The notes beneath the pieces were generated by a model. It was not told the DNA's origin and ran no database searches. It was given only the letters and a program-made list of their open reading frames with translations. A DNA stretch of 43,761 bases from JACDCP01 sp050740235 (GTDB lineage: Bacteria; Pseudomonadota; Gammaproteobacteria; Steroidobacterales; JACDCP01), in NCBI GenBank assembly GCA_050740235.1, contig JBOIDB010000004.1, positions 1 to 43,761 on the forward strand, written 5' to 3'. Position 1 is the stretch's first letter. The number at the start of each line of letters is the position of its first letter. Positions 21,649 through 30,296 of the stretch are shown here, piece after piece. A program made the translations under genes and the position numbers.

Positions 21649-22322
21649 CGGCGCGCCAACTTCCGGCCGCTCCGCTTCGGTGCGACGTCGTCAAGTAATT
21701 TATGCGGATACTCACATAAATCGTTGATTATACAAAGTTTGCATTTGGGGGCACGGGCGACGCACACGTAGCGGCCATGCAAAATCAGCCAGTGATGCGC
21801 GCCGAGCCGATATTCGTCCGGCGTGTGCCGCAGCAGCCGGCGCTCGACCTCCAGCGGCGTCTTGCCGCGGGCGAGCCGCGTGCGATTGGCGACGCGGAAA
21901 ATATGCGTATCGACGGCGATTGTCGGCTCGCCGAACGCCGTGTTCAGGATCACGTTCGCGGTCTTGCGTCCGACGCCCGGCAAGGCCTCGAGCGCGGCAC
22001 GATCGCGCGGAACCTGTCCGCCGTGTTCGGCCACGAGAGCTTTCGCCGTCGCAATGATGTTCTTCGCCTTGGTGTTGTAGAGGCCGATGCTGCGGATATG
22101 GTGTTTGAGGCGGGTAAGCCCGAGCGCGATGACGGCCTCGGGCGTGTTGGCGACCGCGAACAGCTTTTCCGTCGCCTTGTTCACGCCCTTGTCCGTCGCC
22201 TGCGCCGAGAGTATGACGGCGACCAGCAGCTCGAACGGATTCGCAAACCTGAGCTCGCTGCGCGGGTCCGGATTGGCGGCTTTCAGGCGCGCGAAGATCC
22301 GGGCGCGCTTGCGGTCGTTCAA
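21645..22322 (-). CDS. nth: endonuclease III
   Basis: 225 residues from the TTG at 22322, which overlaps the rsxE stop (TTGA); a longer in-frame reading through rsxE has no family similarity there. DNA glycosylase/AP lyase of base-excision repair. The helix-hairpin-helix LEALPGVGRKTANVILN carries the catalytic Lys, VDTHIFRVANR the catalytic Asp, and the C-terminus has the [4Fe-4S] ligands C-x6-C-x2-C-x5-C (CVARAPKCKLCIINDLC). The place after rsxE is the same as in E. coli. Confidence 0.96.
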   Translation of the reverse strand: MNDRKRARIFARLKAANPDPRSELRFANPFELLVAVILSAQATDKGVNKATEKLFAVANTPEAVIALGLTRLKHHIRSIGLYNTKAKNIIATAKALVAEHGGQVPRDRAALEALPGVGRKTANVILNTAFGEPTIAVDTHIFRVANRTRLARGKTPLEVERRLLRHTPDEYRLGAHHWLILHGRYVCVARAPKCKLCIINDLCEYPHKLLDDVAPKRSGRKLARR

Positions 22323-22996
22323 GGCTCGACCGCTACCGGCATGGCGGGTCGCGCGGGCTCTGCCGCGCGGCGTTCGATGACGTTCCTGAGCGCAATCAGC
22401 AGGCCGAGCCCGAAGAAGGCACCCGGCGGCAGCAGGGCGAGCACGAAACCGCCGTAGTCCGGGACGAGCGTAAGTTCGAGTCCCGCGGCCCAGTCCCCGA
22501 GCAGCAGATCCGCGTTCGCAAACAACGTGCCGCGGCCGACGATCTCGCGCAGGCCGCCGAGCACGACCAGGGCCAGCGTGAAACCGAGGCCGGTCATGAG
22601 GCCGTCGAGCGCCGAGAGGCCGACCCCGTTGCGCGAGGCGAACGCCTCGGCGCGGCCTATGATCGCGCAGTTGGTCACGATCAGCGGAATGAAGATGCCC
22701 AGAATGACGTACAGCTCGTGAAAGTACGCGTTGGTGACCAGCTCGATGGCCGTCACCAGCGAGGCGATGATCAGGACGAACGCGGGGATGCGAATTTCGC
22801 GCGGCACCATGCGCCGGATCGACGAGACGGCCGTGTTCGAGCCGAGCAGCACGGCAGTCGTCGCAAGCCCCAGGCCGAGCCCGTAGATGAAGCTCGTGCT
22901 GACTGCGAGCAGGGGGCACAGGCCGAGCAATTGCACGAGCCCGACGTTGCGCCGCCACAGGCCGTCGCGAATGATGTCGGCGTGACTGTCGTTCAT
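22319..22996 (-). CDS. rsxE: electron transport complex subunit RsxE (RnfE)
   Basis: 225 residues with about six membrane helices. Signatures: RNVGLVQLLGLCPLLAVSTS near the N-terminus, VTNAYFHELYVILGIFIPLIVTNC and GLGFTLALVVLGGLREIVG. It is the homologue of RsxA, and the two together form the membrane pathway of the Rnf/Rsx complex and hold an intramembrane Fe-S cluster through conserved cysteines (the C in GLCPL and in VTNC). The gene overlaps rsxG upstream (ATGA) and nth downstream (TTGA). Confidence 0.96.
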   Translation of the reverse strand: MNDSHADIIRDGLWRRNVGLVQLLGLCPLLAVSTSFIYGLGLGLATTAVLLGSNTAVSSIRRMVPREIRIPAFVLIIASLVTAIELVTNAYFHELYVILGIFIPLIVTNCAIIGRAEAFASRNGVGLSALDGLMTGLGFTLALVVLGGLREIVGRGTLFANADLLLGDWAAGLELTLVPDYGGFVLALLPPGAFFGLGLLIALRNVIERRAAEPARPAMPVAVEP

Positions 22997-23640
22997 CGGG
23001 CGGTGCTATCGGCCGGCACGTTGAAAATCTCGTCTCGATGTGCCTCGAAGTATAGCAAGGCGTCGCGCACCGCCTCGACGACCGCGCGCGAGGTCACGGT
23101 CGCGCCGCTGAGCGAATCGAACGCGGCGCCGCCGCCCGATACCTGCCATGCTTCGGGATTGTCGATCGATCGGCCGGCGAACTGGAGGATCCAGTCGCTC
23201 TTCCCGATCTCGATGCCGTCGCCGAGTCCCGGCGTTTCGCGATGCGCGACGACACGCACGCCGGAGATGCTGCCGTCGACGTTGATGCCGACCATGAGAC
23301 GGATCGGTCCCGAGTATCCGTCGGGAGCCACCGGCATCAGGATCGCCGCGACCGGTTGCCCCGCGCGCCACGCCCGATACACCGTGACCGGGGCGGTGGT
23401 GCCGAGCAACTCCGGGCCGAGCACGGTGATCGCGTCATCGAGCAGATCGTTGTCGTAGCGTTCGGGCGCGACGACCTCGTTCAGCGTATCGAGCGCGTGC
23501 GCCTGTTCCCGTTCCGCGATGCGCTCGCGCGTCAGCCGTTCGGTGATCGCCAGCGTCCCGGCGCCGATCACCGCGAACAGGCCGAGCAGCGCCGCGCCGG
23601 CGAGCCCGCGCCGCCACGCTACGCGGCTATCGTCGTTCAT
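22993..23640 (-). CDS. rsxG: electron transport complex subunit RsxG (RnfG)
   Basis: 215 residues: one N-terminal membrane helix (GAALLGLFAVIGAGTLAIT) and a periplasmic FMN-binding domain. The flavinylation motif is DSLSGATVTSRAVVEAV, in which FMN is attached to Thr by a phosphoester bond, a step that needs ApbE. VVAHRETPGLGDGIE is the other family signature. The start overlaps rsxD by 14 bases and the end overlaps rsxE, as in other rsx operons. Confidence 0.95.
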   Translation of the reverse strand: MNDDSRVAWRRGLAGAALLGLFAVIGAGTLAITERLTRERIAEREQAHALDTLNEVVAPERYDNDLLDDAITVLGPELLGTTAPVTVYRAWRAGQPVAAILMPVAPDGYSGPIRLMVGINVDGSISGVRVVAHRETPGLGDGIEIGKSDWILQFAGRSIDNPEAWQVSGGGAAFDSLSGATVTSRAVVEAVRDALLYFEAHRDEIFNVPADSTAR

Positions 23641-24670
23641 GCCCGTACACGCGCGGCCGGGTGAAATGATCGATGACCGGCACGCACAGATTCATGATGA
23701 GCACGGCAAAGGCAACACCGTCCGGATAGCCGCCCCAGGTTCGGATGACGTAGGTCAGCACGCCGATCAAAGCACCGTAGATGAGCCGGCCGCGCACGGT
23801 CGTCGCCGCGGTCACCGGATCGGTGGCGATGAAGAACGCGCCGATCATCGTCGCGCCGCCGAAGACGTGAAAGCCCGGCGATGGATGCATGTCCGGGTCG
23901 ATGAGGTTGGCGAACGCGGCCATGGCGATCAGGCCCCCCAGCATGCTGACCGGGATGTGCCAGCGGATGACCCCTCTGAACAGCAGCCAGAGGCCGCCGA
24001 GCGCGAAGAAGTTGGCGATCCACTCCCAGCCGCGGCCGCCGAAATCGCCGAACACCGGGCTCGTGCGTATCTCGGCCAGCGTCCGCGCCTGGCTCAAGCC
24101 GGTCTTCACCGCATCGAGCGGCGTGGCCATAGTGACGGCATCGATCGTTAACGCACCCGGCAGATGGCCGGTCAGAGCATACCAGAGGGTATCGCCGAAG
24201 CCGACTCGCGCCAGCTCGATGTCGATCGTGCGCGGCGGCAGCCAGTGGTTGAGCTCGGCAGGAAATGCGATCAGCAACAGCACGTAGCCGGCCATGGCCG
24301 GATTGAAAGGATTGAAGCCGATGCCGCCGAAAAGGTGCTTCGCGAACACGATCGCGAACGCAGCGCCGATCGCCGTGACCCACCACGGCGTCAACGGCGG
24401 CAGCGCGAAGGCGAGCAGCACGGCCGTCAACAGCGCGCTCCAGTCGGTGATGAACGGCAGTATCGGCCGGCGGCGAAGCCGCAGGACCGCCGCTTCCGCG
24501 CCGATCGCGACCGCGCTCGCGACCAACACGTTGACGACGAAGCCAAAGCCGAAAAACCAGACGTACGCGAGCGCCGCTGGCACGAGCGCGAAGAGCACCT
24601 GGCGCATCGTGACGGCGATGCTCGTGCGCGGCGGGTAGTGCGGTGCGCCGCCCGTGGCAAAGCGCATCAA
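23627..24670 (-). CDS. rsxD: electron transport complex subunit RsxD (RnfD)
   Basis: 347 residues, multiple membrane helices. APHYPPRTSIAVTMRQVLFALVPA at the start, KHLFGGIGFNPFNPAMAGYV in the middle and PVTAATTVRGRLIYGALIG near the end are RsxD signatures. A Thr in TIDAVTMATPLDAVK is the likely covalent FMN site. Its ATG overlaps the rsxC stop (ATGA). Confidence 0.96.
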   Translation of the reverse strand: MMRFATGGAPHYPPRTSIAVTMRQVLFALVPAALAYVWFFGFGFVVNVLVASAVAIGAEAAVLRLRRRPILPFITDWSALLTAVLLAFALPPLTPWWVTAIGAAFAIVFAKHLFGGIGFNPFNPAMAGYVLLLIAFPAELNHWLPPRTIDIELARVGFGDTLWYALTGHLPGALTIDAVTMATPLDAVKTGLSQARTLAEIRTSPVFGDFGGRGWEWIANFFALGGLWLLFRGVIRWHIPVSMLGGLIAMAAFANLIDPDMHPSPGFHVFGGATMIGAFFIATDPVTAATTVRGRLIYGALIGVLTYVIRTWGGYPDGVAFAVLIMNLCVPVIDHFTRPRVYGHERR

Positions 24671-26283
24671 TCGCCACCGCGGTCAGAGGAGGGGTCGTCG
24701 CTCGCCGATTCTTTCTTCTCCACTCGGCGCATGATCTCGCGAATCGGATCCGACTGATCCGCCCGGCCGTGCGGGGCGGCCTGCAGCTCCGGCCGGCGCG
24801 CCTCGAGCGCGACGACCCGTTCGGATTCGCGTCTGGCGATGCGTTCCGTGTGAATCTCGTGTCGCCATTTTGCGCGAGCTGCTCGCGCACGATCCGCCTC
24901 GCGCGCAGTGATCTCGCTTTTTGCGAACCGGAAGTACCCGGTCAGCGGGATATGACTCGGGCAGACGAAATCGCAGCAGCCGCACTCGATGCAGTCGAAC
25001 AGCGCATAGTCGAGCACCTTGTCGAAATCGCCCGCGCGCGTGTACCAGTAAAGCTGCTGCGGCAGCAGCACGGCTGGGCAGACGCGGGCGCATTCGCCGC
25101 AGCGGATGCACGGCATTTCGTCGTCGGTCGCGCGCACGTCGCGCGCAGTCGCCGCCCAGATGCAGTTCGTCGCCTTGACGACCGGCACCTCGTCGGTCGG
25201 CACGGCGAAGCCCATCATCGGTCCACCCATGACGACCCGGGCCACCTCGCCCGAATAACCGCCGGCCTCGGCCGCCAGCGCGCTGAACGGCGTGCCGAGC
25301 CGGGCCTCGAAATTGCGCGGTGACGCGATGCCGTCACCGGCGACCGTGACGATTCGCGAGATCAACGGCCGGCCGTCGCGGAAACGCTGGGCCACGGCCG
25401 CCGCCGTCGCGACGTTCTGCATCAGGTAACCGATGTCGGGTGGCAGTCGGCCGGTCGGCACCTCGCGGTGCGTCAACACCTGGATCAGCTGACGCTCGCC
25501 GCCGGCCGGGTAGGCCGTCGTCACCGCGATGACTTCGAAGCGCTTGTCGCCGGCGGACGCGGCCTCGAGCGCCGCGATCGCTTCCGGCTTGTCGTGCTCG
25601 ATGGCGATCACGCAACGCCCGGCCTGTAAAGCATGCAACATGATCTGCGCGCCCAGCACGACCGAGTCCGCACGCTCCCGCATGAGCATGTCGTCGCAAC
25701 TGATCCAGGGCTCGCATTCGGCGCCGTTGAGGATCAGGGCCTCGAGCGGCGCCCCGCCGGCTGTGCGCAGCTTTACCGAGGTCGGGAAGACCGCGCCGCC
25801 CAGGCCGACGATGCCCGCTTCGCCCACCAGTCGACCGATTTCCGAAGGTTCCAGGGCCAGGTGATCAGCGACCGGTGCATAGCCTTCGTAATGCTGGTCC
25901 CGGCCGTCGGCCTCGATGACGATGCACGGCGCCGAAAGGCCGCCGGGATGCGGCACCGGCCGATTCTCGATGGCAATGACTTTCCCCGACACGGACGCGT
26001 GCAGCGGCGCACCGATGTGGTCCTCGGCACTTGCGATCGGCTCGCCGGTCAGGACCTGCGCGCCGGGCTTGACCACCGGCGTTGCCGGCGCTCCGGTGTG
26101 CTGCAGCAGCGGCAGCACGGCAATCGCAGGTGCCGGGGCTATGGCGATCGGCTGGGTCGTGGAAGCCGACTTGTGCGGGGGCAGCCTCAAGCCGCCGGGA
26201 AATTTCCAGACCTGCGATACGCGCTCAGATGCCACGGACGACACCCGTTGGCCAAGGCCGACGCTGGCGGAAAATGGGGACAT
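24667..26283 (-). CDS. rsxC: electron transport complex subunit RsxC (RnfC)
   Basis: 538 residues. It has an NADH/FMN-binding SLBB-type region (GEPIASAEDHIGAPLHASVSG, GLGGAVFPTSVKL, LNGAECEPWISCDDMLM) and two [4Fe-4S] motifs, CIRCGECARVCPAVL and CIECGCCDFVCPSHIPL, then a short charged tail. E. coli RsxC is longer because of an Ala-rich repeat tail missing here. The ATG at 26283 lies in the left arm of an inverted-repeat element. In-frame GTG codons at residues 14 and 17 would place FPGGLRLPPHK at the distance from the start seen in E. coli, so the repeat-derived MSPF extension may be recent or unused. Confidence 0.95.
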   Translation of the reverse strand: MSPFSASVGLGQRVSSVASERVSQVWKFPGGLRLPPHKSASTTQPIAIAPAPAIAVLPLLQHTGAPATPVVKPGAQVLTGEPIASAEDHIGAPLHASVSGKVIAIENRPVPHPGGLSAPCIVIEADGRDQHYEGYAPVADHLALEPSEIGRLVGEAGIVGLGGAVFPTSVKLRTAGGAPLEALILNGAECEPWISCDDMLMRERADSVVLGAQIMLHALQAGRCVIAIEHDKPEAIAALEAASAGDKRFEVIAVTTAYPAGGERQLIQVLTHREVPTGRLPPDIGYLMQNVATAAAVAQRFRDGRPLISRIVTVAGDGIASPRNFEARLGTPFSALAAEAGGYSGEVARVVMGGPMMGFAVPTDEVPVVKATNCIWAATARDVRATDDEMPCIRCGECARVCPAVLLPQQLYWYTRAGDFDKVLDYALFDCIECGCCDFVCPSHIPLTGYFRFAKSEITAREADRARAARAKWRHEIHTERIARRESERVVALEARRPELQAAPHGRADQSDPIREIMRRVEKKESASDDPSSDRGGD

Positions 26284-26356
26284 TCCTGATTTCCGTATTC
26301 ATGATGAACACGCACGCAGGCGGTGAGCACGGAAATCAGGAATGTCCCCATTTTCC
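26269..26356. repeat. GGGGACATTCC-type inverted-repeat element, copy 2, at the rsxB/rsxC junction
   Basis: Two 28-base arms (26269-26296 and 26329-26356) are perfect inverted copies, each containing AATGGGGACATTCCTGATTT, around a 32-base centre. The rsxC ATG is in the left arm and the rsxB stop TGA is in the centre. Copy 1 at 9613-9692 has two arm mismatches. The perfect arms point to recent insertion or strong folding constraint. Confidence 0.85.
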
Positions 26357-26847
26357 ACCGCGACCATCTCGATGCAGTCGACGGGGCAGGGCGACACGCA
26401 CAGGCCGCAGCCGGTGCACTCGTCGGCGATGACCGTATGCATGCGCCGCGGCGCGCCGAGGATCGCGTCCACCGGGCAGGCCTGCAGGCACATTGCGCAG
26501 CCGACGCAGGCGTTTTCGTCGATCACGGCGCGAAGATGCGATGCATCAGCGGGCGCGGCAAGCGGTTTCTCGTCGCGATCCAACAGGCGCGCGATGGCCC
26601 GCACGGTCGCCTCGCCGCCCGGCGGGCAGAGGTTGATGTCGGCGCGGCCTTCAGCGACCGCCTCGGCGTACGGCCGGCAGCCCGGGTAACCACACTGCCC
26701 GCACTGCGTCTGCGGCAGCAAGGCATCGACCCGATCCGCGACCGGATTGCCGTCCACTTTCCAGCGCACAGCGGCGAAGCCGAGCGCGAGCCCCGCTATC
26801 GCTGCGATCGCGCCGAGCAGAATCATCGCAAGCACGATCGACGTCAT
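26299..26847 (-). CDS. rsxB: electron transport complex subunit RsxB (RnfB), C-terminus from a repeat
   Basis: 182 residues from the ATG at 26847, overlapping the rsxA stop (ATGA); upstream in-frame sequence shadows rsxA. One N-terminal helix (IVLAMILLGAIAAIAGLALG), then the Fe-S domain LLPQTQCGQCGYPGCRPYAEA and two ferredoxin-type motifs CVGCAMCLQACPVDAI and CTGCGLCVSPCPVDCIE. The last residues, from about VENGDIPDF to the stop, come from the inverted-repeat element at 26269-26356, so the usual tail after the second ferredoxin motif has been replaced. All cluster ligands remain, so it is probably functional. Confidence 0.95.
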   Translation of the reverse strand: MTSIVLAMILLGAIAAIAGLALGFAAVRWKVDGNPVADRVDALLPQTQCGQCGYPGCRPYAEAVAEGRADINLCPPGGEATVRAIARLLDRDEKPLAAPADASHLRAVIDENACVGCAMCLQACPVDAILGAPRRMHTVIADECTGCGLCVSPCPVDCIEMVAVENGDIPDFRAHRLRACSS

Positions 26848-27428
26848 ACGCTGCGCACCAGGCCGGCAAAGCCCATGAAGGCGAGCGCCATCATGCCCGC
26901 GGTGATGATCGCGATGGCAGGACCCTGAAACGGCTCCGGCACGTCGGATGCCGCGATGCGCTCGCGCAATGCGGCGAACAGCACGAGCACGAGCGCAAAC
27001 CCGGCGGCTGCGCCGAAGCCGTAGAACACCGCCTGGAGAAAATTCTCGGCGACCTGCACGTTGAGCAGCGCCACGCCGAGCACGGCACAGTTCGTGGTGA
27101 TCAGCGGCAGATAGATGCCGAGCACCTGGTGCAGCAACGGGCTCGTCTTGCGCACGAACATTTCGGTGAACTGCACGAGAGCGGCGATGACGAGGATGAA
27201 CGCGATGGTGCGCAGCCACCCGAGCCCCAGCGGCTCGAGCAGCCAGGCGTGTATCAGGTAGCTCAACGTGGACGCGAGCGTGAGCACGAACGTGGTGGCG
27301 AGCGACATGCCGATCGCGCTCTCGATCTGCCGCGACACGCCCATGAACGGGCACAGGCCGAGAAACTTCACGAGCACGAAGTTGTTCACCAGCACGGTGC
27401 CGAGAATGATGACCCCGAGCTCGGCCAT
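26844..27428 (-). CDS. rsxA: electron transport complex subunit RsxA (RnfA)
   Basis: 194 residues with six membrane helices, the standard RsxA length (E. coli 193). Signatures: NNFVLVKFLGLCPFMGVSR, YLIHAWLLEPLGLGWLRTI, LGIYLPLITTNCAVLGVALL and MMALAFMGFAGLV. Cysteines in GLCPF and TTNC bind the intramembrane Fe-S cluster shared with RsxE. First rsx gene; it starts three bases after the metG stop, so metG and the rsx-nth genes may share a transcript. Confidence 0.97.
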   Translation of the reverse strand: MAELGVIILGTVLVNNFVLVKFLGLCPFMGVSRQIESAIGMSLATTFVLTLASTLSYLIHAWLLEPLGLGWLRTIAFILVIAALVQFTEMFVRKTSPLLHQVLGIYLPLITTNCAVLGVALLNVQVAENFLQAVFYGFGAAAGFALVLVLFAALRERIAASDVPEPFQGPAIAIITAGMMALAFMGFAGLVRSV

Positions 27429-27431
27429 ATG

Positions 27432-29105
27432 CTAACTCACCGGCTGTCCGGCCACCTCTTCGCGCGCCGCCGCGAGCACCGCTGCCACCGCTTCGTCGTC
27501 GACACGCATGAGCAGCGGCCGGAACTCCTTCAACTGATGATGGAGAAGCGGCTGGCGGCTATCATCCCAATGCACGACTTCGTTGTTGAGGAACGTTTCG
27601 GCGCGTTCGGCCAGATCGGGCACGACGGGTTTCAGGTAAATGAGCAGCACGCGGAACAGGTTGATACCGGTCGTGCAGACCTCGTGCACGGCGCCGGACT
27701 CGGCCGGGTCGCGCGCGAGCACCCACGGCTTCCTCTCGTCGATGTACTGGTTGGCGCGGTCGGCCAGGGCCATGATCTCACGGATCGCTCGCCCATATTC
27801 GCGCTCGTCGTAGCGCTGCGCAATCGATTGCCCGGCTTCCACGAACTCCGAATGCAGCTCCGGAGCGTCCAGTGCGGCGGCCAGGCGGCCGTCGAATCGC
27901 TTGCCGAGCAGGCCGGCGCAGCGGCTGGCGATGTTGACGAGCTTGCCGACCAGGTCCGCGTTGACGCGCAGGACGAAGTCCTCCAGACGCAGGTCGATAT
28001 CGTCGATGCCCGGGCCGAGCTTGGCGGCAAAGTAGTAGCGCAGGTAATCCGGCTGCAGGTGATCGAGATACGCGCGCGCGGTGATGAACGTGCCGCGCGA
28101 TTTCGACATCTTCTGGCTGTCGACCGTCAGGAAGCCGTGCGCGTAAACGGCCGTGGGCGTGCGGAACCCCGCGGCCGTCAGCACCGCCGGCCAGAACAGC
28201 GCGTGGAAATAAATGATGTCCTTGCCGATGAAATGATACAGCTCGGCTTTGCTGTCCCGCCCCCAGAAAGCGTCGAATTCCAGATCCGTGCTGCGCTTGC
28301 AGAGGTCCATGAAGGAGGCCATGTAGCCGACCGGCGCATCGAGCCAGACGTAGAAGTACTTACCGGGCGCGCCGGGAATCTCGAAGCCGAAGTAGGGCGC
28401 GTCGCGGGAGATGTCCCAGTCACGCAAGCCTTCCCTGAACCATTCCTCGAGCTTGCGCGTCACGCTCTGGTGCAGCCGGCTGCCGTGCACCCAATCATCC
28501 AGCATCTCCCTGAAGTCGCCGAGCTTGAAGAAAAGATGCTCCGACTCACGCTGCACCGGCGGCGTGTCGGACAGGACGGACACGGGATCGATCAGATCGC
28601 CCGGCGAGTAGGTCGCGCCGCAGTTCTCGCAACTGTCGCCGTACTGCCCTGGTGTGCCGCAGACCGGGCAGGTGCCGCGCACGAAGCGGTCCGGAAGAAA
28701 CATCTGCTCGCGTTCGTCATAAGCTTGCCGGACGTTTCGCCTGACGATGTGCCCGCCCGCATCGAGTCGCTTGAAAATGGTTTCCACCAGCTCCCGGTTC
28801 TCGGCCGAGTGGGTGGTATAGAAGTTATCGAAGCCGATGCGGAATTCGGCGAGATCGCGCCGGTGTTCCCCGGCCACACGCTCGATCAGGACTTCAGGTT
28901 CAATGCCTTCCTGCCGCGCTCGCAGCATGACCGGCGTGCCGTGCGTGTCGTCCGCGCAGACGAATATGCAGCGATTGCCCAGCAGCTTCTGGAATCGCAC
29001 CCAAATGTCCGCCTGCACGTATTCGAGCACGTGGCCGAGATGGATCGGGCCGTTCGCGTAGGGCAGCGCGCTCGTGACGAGCATCGTGCGTGATCGACTG
29101 TGCAT
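27432..29105 (-). CDS. metG: methionyl-tRNA synthetase
   Basis: 557 residues. Class I synthetase: ALPYANGPIHLGHVLEY holds the HIGH motif (HLGH), DSQKMSKSRG the KMSKS loop, and CPVCGTPGQYGDSCENCG the zinc knuckle of the MetG1 subgroup. The helical anticodon-binding domain follows. The C-terminal tRNA-binding/dimerisation domain of E. coli MetG (677 residues) is absent, so this form is probably monomeric, as in several bacteria. In many gammaproteobacteria metG is divergent from apbC; here 4.9 kb with three other genes separates them. Confidence 0.97.
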   Translation of the reverse strand: MHSRSRTMLVTSALPYANGPIHLGHVLEYVQADIWVRFQKLLGNRCIFVCADDTHGTPVMLRARQEGIEPEVLIERVAGEHRRDLAEFRIGFDNFYTTHSAENRELVETIFKRLDAGGHIVRRNVRQAYDEREQMFLPDRFVRGTCPVCGTPGQYGDSCENCGATYSPGDLIDPVSVLSDTPPVQRESEHLFFKLGDFREMLDDWVHGSRLHQSVTRKLEEWFREGLRDWDISRDAPYFGFEIPGAPGKYFYVWLDAPVGYMASFMDLCKRSTDLEFDAFWGRDSKAELYHFIGKDIIYFHALFWPAVLTAAGFRTPTAVYAHGFLTVDSQKMSKSRGTFITARAYLDHLQPDYLRYYFAAKLGPGIDDIDLRLEDFVLRVNADLVGKLVNIASRCAGLLGKRFDGRLAAALDAPELHSEFVEAGQSIAQRYDEREYGRAIREIMALADRANQYIDERKPWVLARDPAESGAVHEVCTTGINLFRVLLIYLKPVVPDLAERAETFLNNEVVHWDDSRQPLLHHQLKEFRPLLMRVDDEAVAAVLAAAREEVAGQPVS

Positions 29106-29222
29106 TGGAGGAGCGGGCTGGACTTTCGCAAAGGCGATAAGTATGCCACATGGTCTGCGGCGGCCGGCCGTAGTCGGTCAGCCGGGCCTGTCGTGCCGTG
29201 GCTCGTAGATACCGGGCTTTCC

Positions 29223-30296
29223 TCAGGGCAGCCGCCGGTATTGCTCGAACGCGGGCTTGTTCATCGCCTTCTGGTAGGCATCCTCCCCCGAAATGAGGCC
29301 CGAATCCAGCAGCTCCATCAGCGCGCTGTCCATGGTCTTCATGCCCGTCTTGCCGCCGCTCTGCATGGTGTTCTCGAGCTGATCGAGCTTGCCCTGGCGG
29401 ATCAGGTTTGCGACCGCCGGCGTGTTCAGCAGGATCTCGAGCGCGGCGACGCGGCCGGGCTCGCCTTTCTTCGGCACGAGCTGCTGCGAGATAACGCCGC
29501 GCAGCGATGTCGACAGCATGGTGCGGATGTGCGGCTGCTTGTCCGACGGAAACGTATTGACCATGCGGTCGACGGTCGCGGCGGCGCCGTTGGTGTGCAG
29601 CGTGCCCATGACCAGGATGCCCATCTCGGCGGCAGTCACGGCGATACTCATGGTCTCGAGATCGCGCAGCTCACCGACCAGCACGACGTCCGGATCCTCG
29701 CGCAACGCCGAATGCAGCGCGTCGGCGAAGCTCGGGCTGTGCACGCCGACTTCACGCTGGCTGATGAGACAGCCCTTGCGCCGGTGCACGAATTCGATCG
29801 GGTCCTCGATGGTCAGGATATGGCCCTTGATACGCTCATTGATGTTGTCGATCATCGCGGCCAGCGTCGTCGACTTGCCGGAGCCGGTTTTTCCGGTGAC
29901 GAGGATGAGGCCTTGTTTCTGCTTGCACAGCCTTGCGATCGCCTGCGGCATGCCGAGCTCCTCGAGCGACAGAGCGCGCGAGGGAATGGCGCGGAAGACC
30001 GCGCCCATGCCGTTCAGGTGCCGGAACACGTTGACGCGGAAGCGCGCCACCTCTGGGATCGAATAGGCGAAATCCGTTGCGTCGTGCCGCTCGAAATACT
30101 GCTGCGCGGAGCGCGACATGATGCCGTAGAGTTGCGTCTGCACGAAGTCGGCGGCGAGGCGTTCCTCCTGGAGCGGCGCGAGCCTGCCGTACTGGCGCAC
30201 GCGCGGCGGGTCGCCGGCGATGAAGTGCAGGTCGGAGCCGTGCTGCGAGATGACGCCCTTGAGCAGGCTGTCGATGTCCGTGGCGGCGGACATCAC
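29223..30296 (-). CDS. PilT-type retraction ATPase, second of pair
   Basis: 357 residues, cytoplasmic hexameric ATPase of the PilT family. The N-terminal PAS-like domain (SDLHFIAGDPPRVRQYG) precedes RFRVNVFRHLNGMGAVFRAI. The Walker A site is GKTGSGKST at 135-143, the Asp box ILTIEDPIEFVH, Walker B LREDPDVVLVGELRD and the His box MGTLHTNGAAATVDRM. The retraction motif AIRNLIRE of classical PilT appears as AVANLIRQ. Its ATG overlaps the stop of the first ATPase (ATGA). The usual pilT-pilU neighbours (yggS, proC) are absent, so this may be an extra set rather than the main pair. Last gene of the kinase-ATPase cassette. Confidence 0.9.
   Translation of the reverse strand: MMSAATDIDSLLKGVISQHGSDLHFIAGDPPRVRQYGRLAPLQEERLAADFVQTQLYGIMSRSAQQYFERHDATDFAYSIPEVARFRVNVFRHLNGMGAVFRAIPSRALSLEELGMPQAIARLCKQKQGLILVTGKTGSGKSTTLAAMIDNINERIKGHILTIEDPIEFVHRRKGCLISQREVGVHSPSFADALHSALREDPDVVLVGELRDLETMSIAVTAAEMGILVMGTLHTNGAAATVDRMVNTFPSDKQPHIRTMLSTSLRGVISQQLVPKKGEPGRVAALEILLNTPAVANLIRQGKLDQLENTMQSGGKTGMKTMDSALMELLDSGLISGEDAYQKAMNKPAFEQYRRLP

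Noticed and set aside
9613..26356. A complete transposon bounded by the two GGGGACATTCC-type elements
   Set aside because: The 16 kb between them is ordinary housekeeping sequence in conserved order and holds no transposase; each element is itself a closed inverted repeat.
27129..29093. Open frame of 654 codons on the plus strand across metG
   Set aside because: Antisense shadow of metG with no family signature, ribosome site or promoter.
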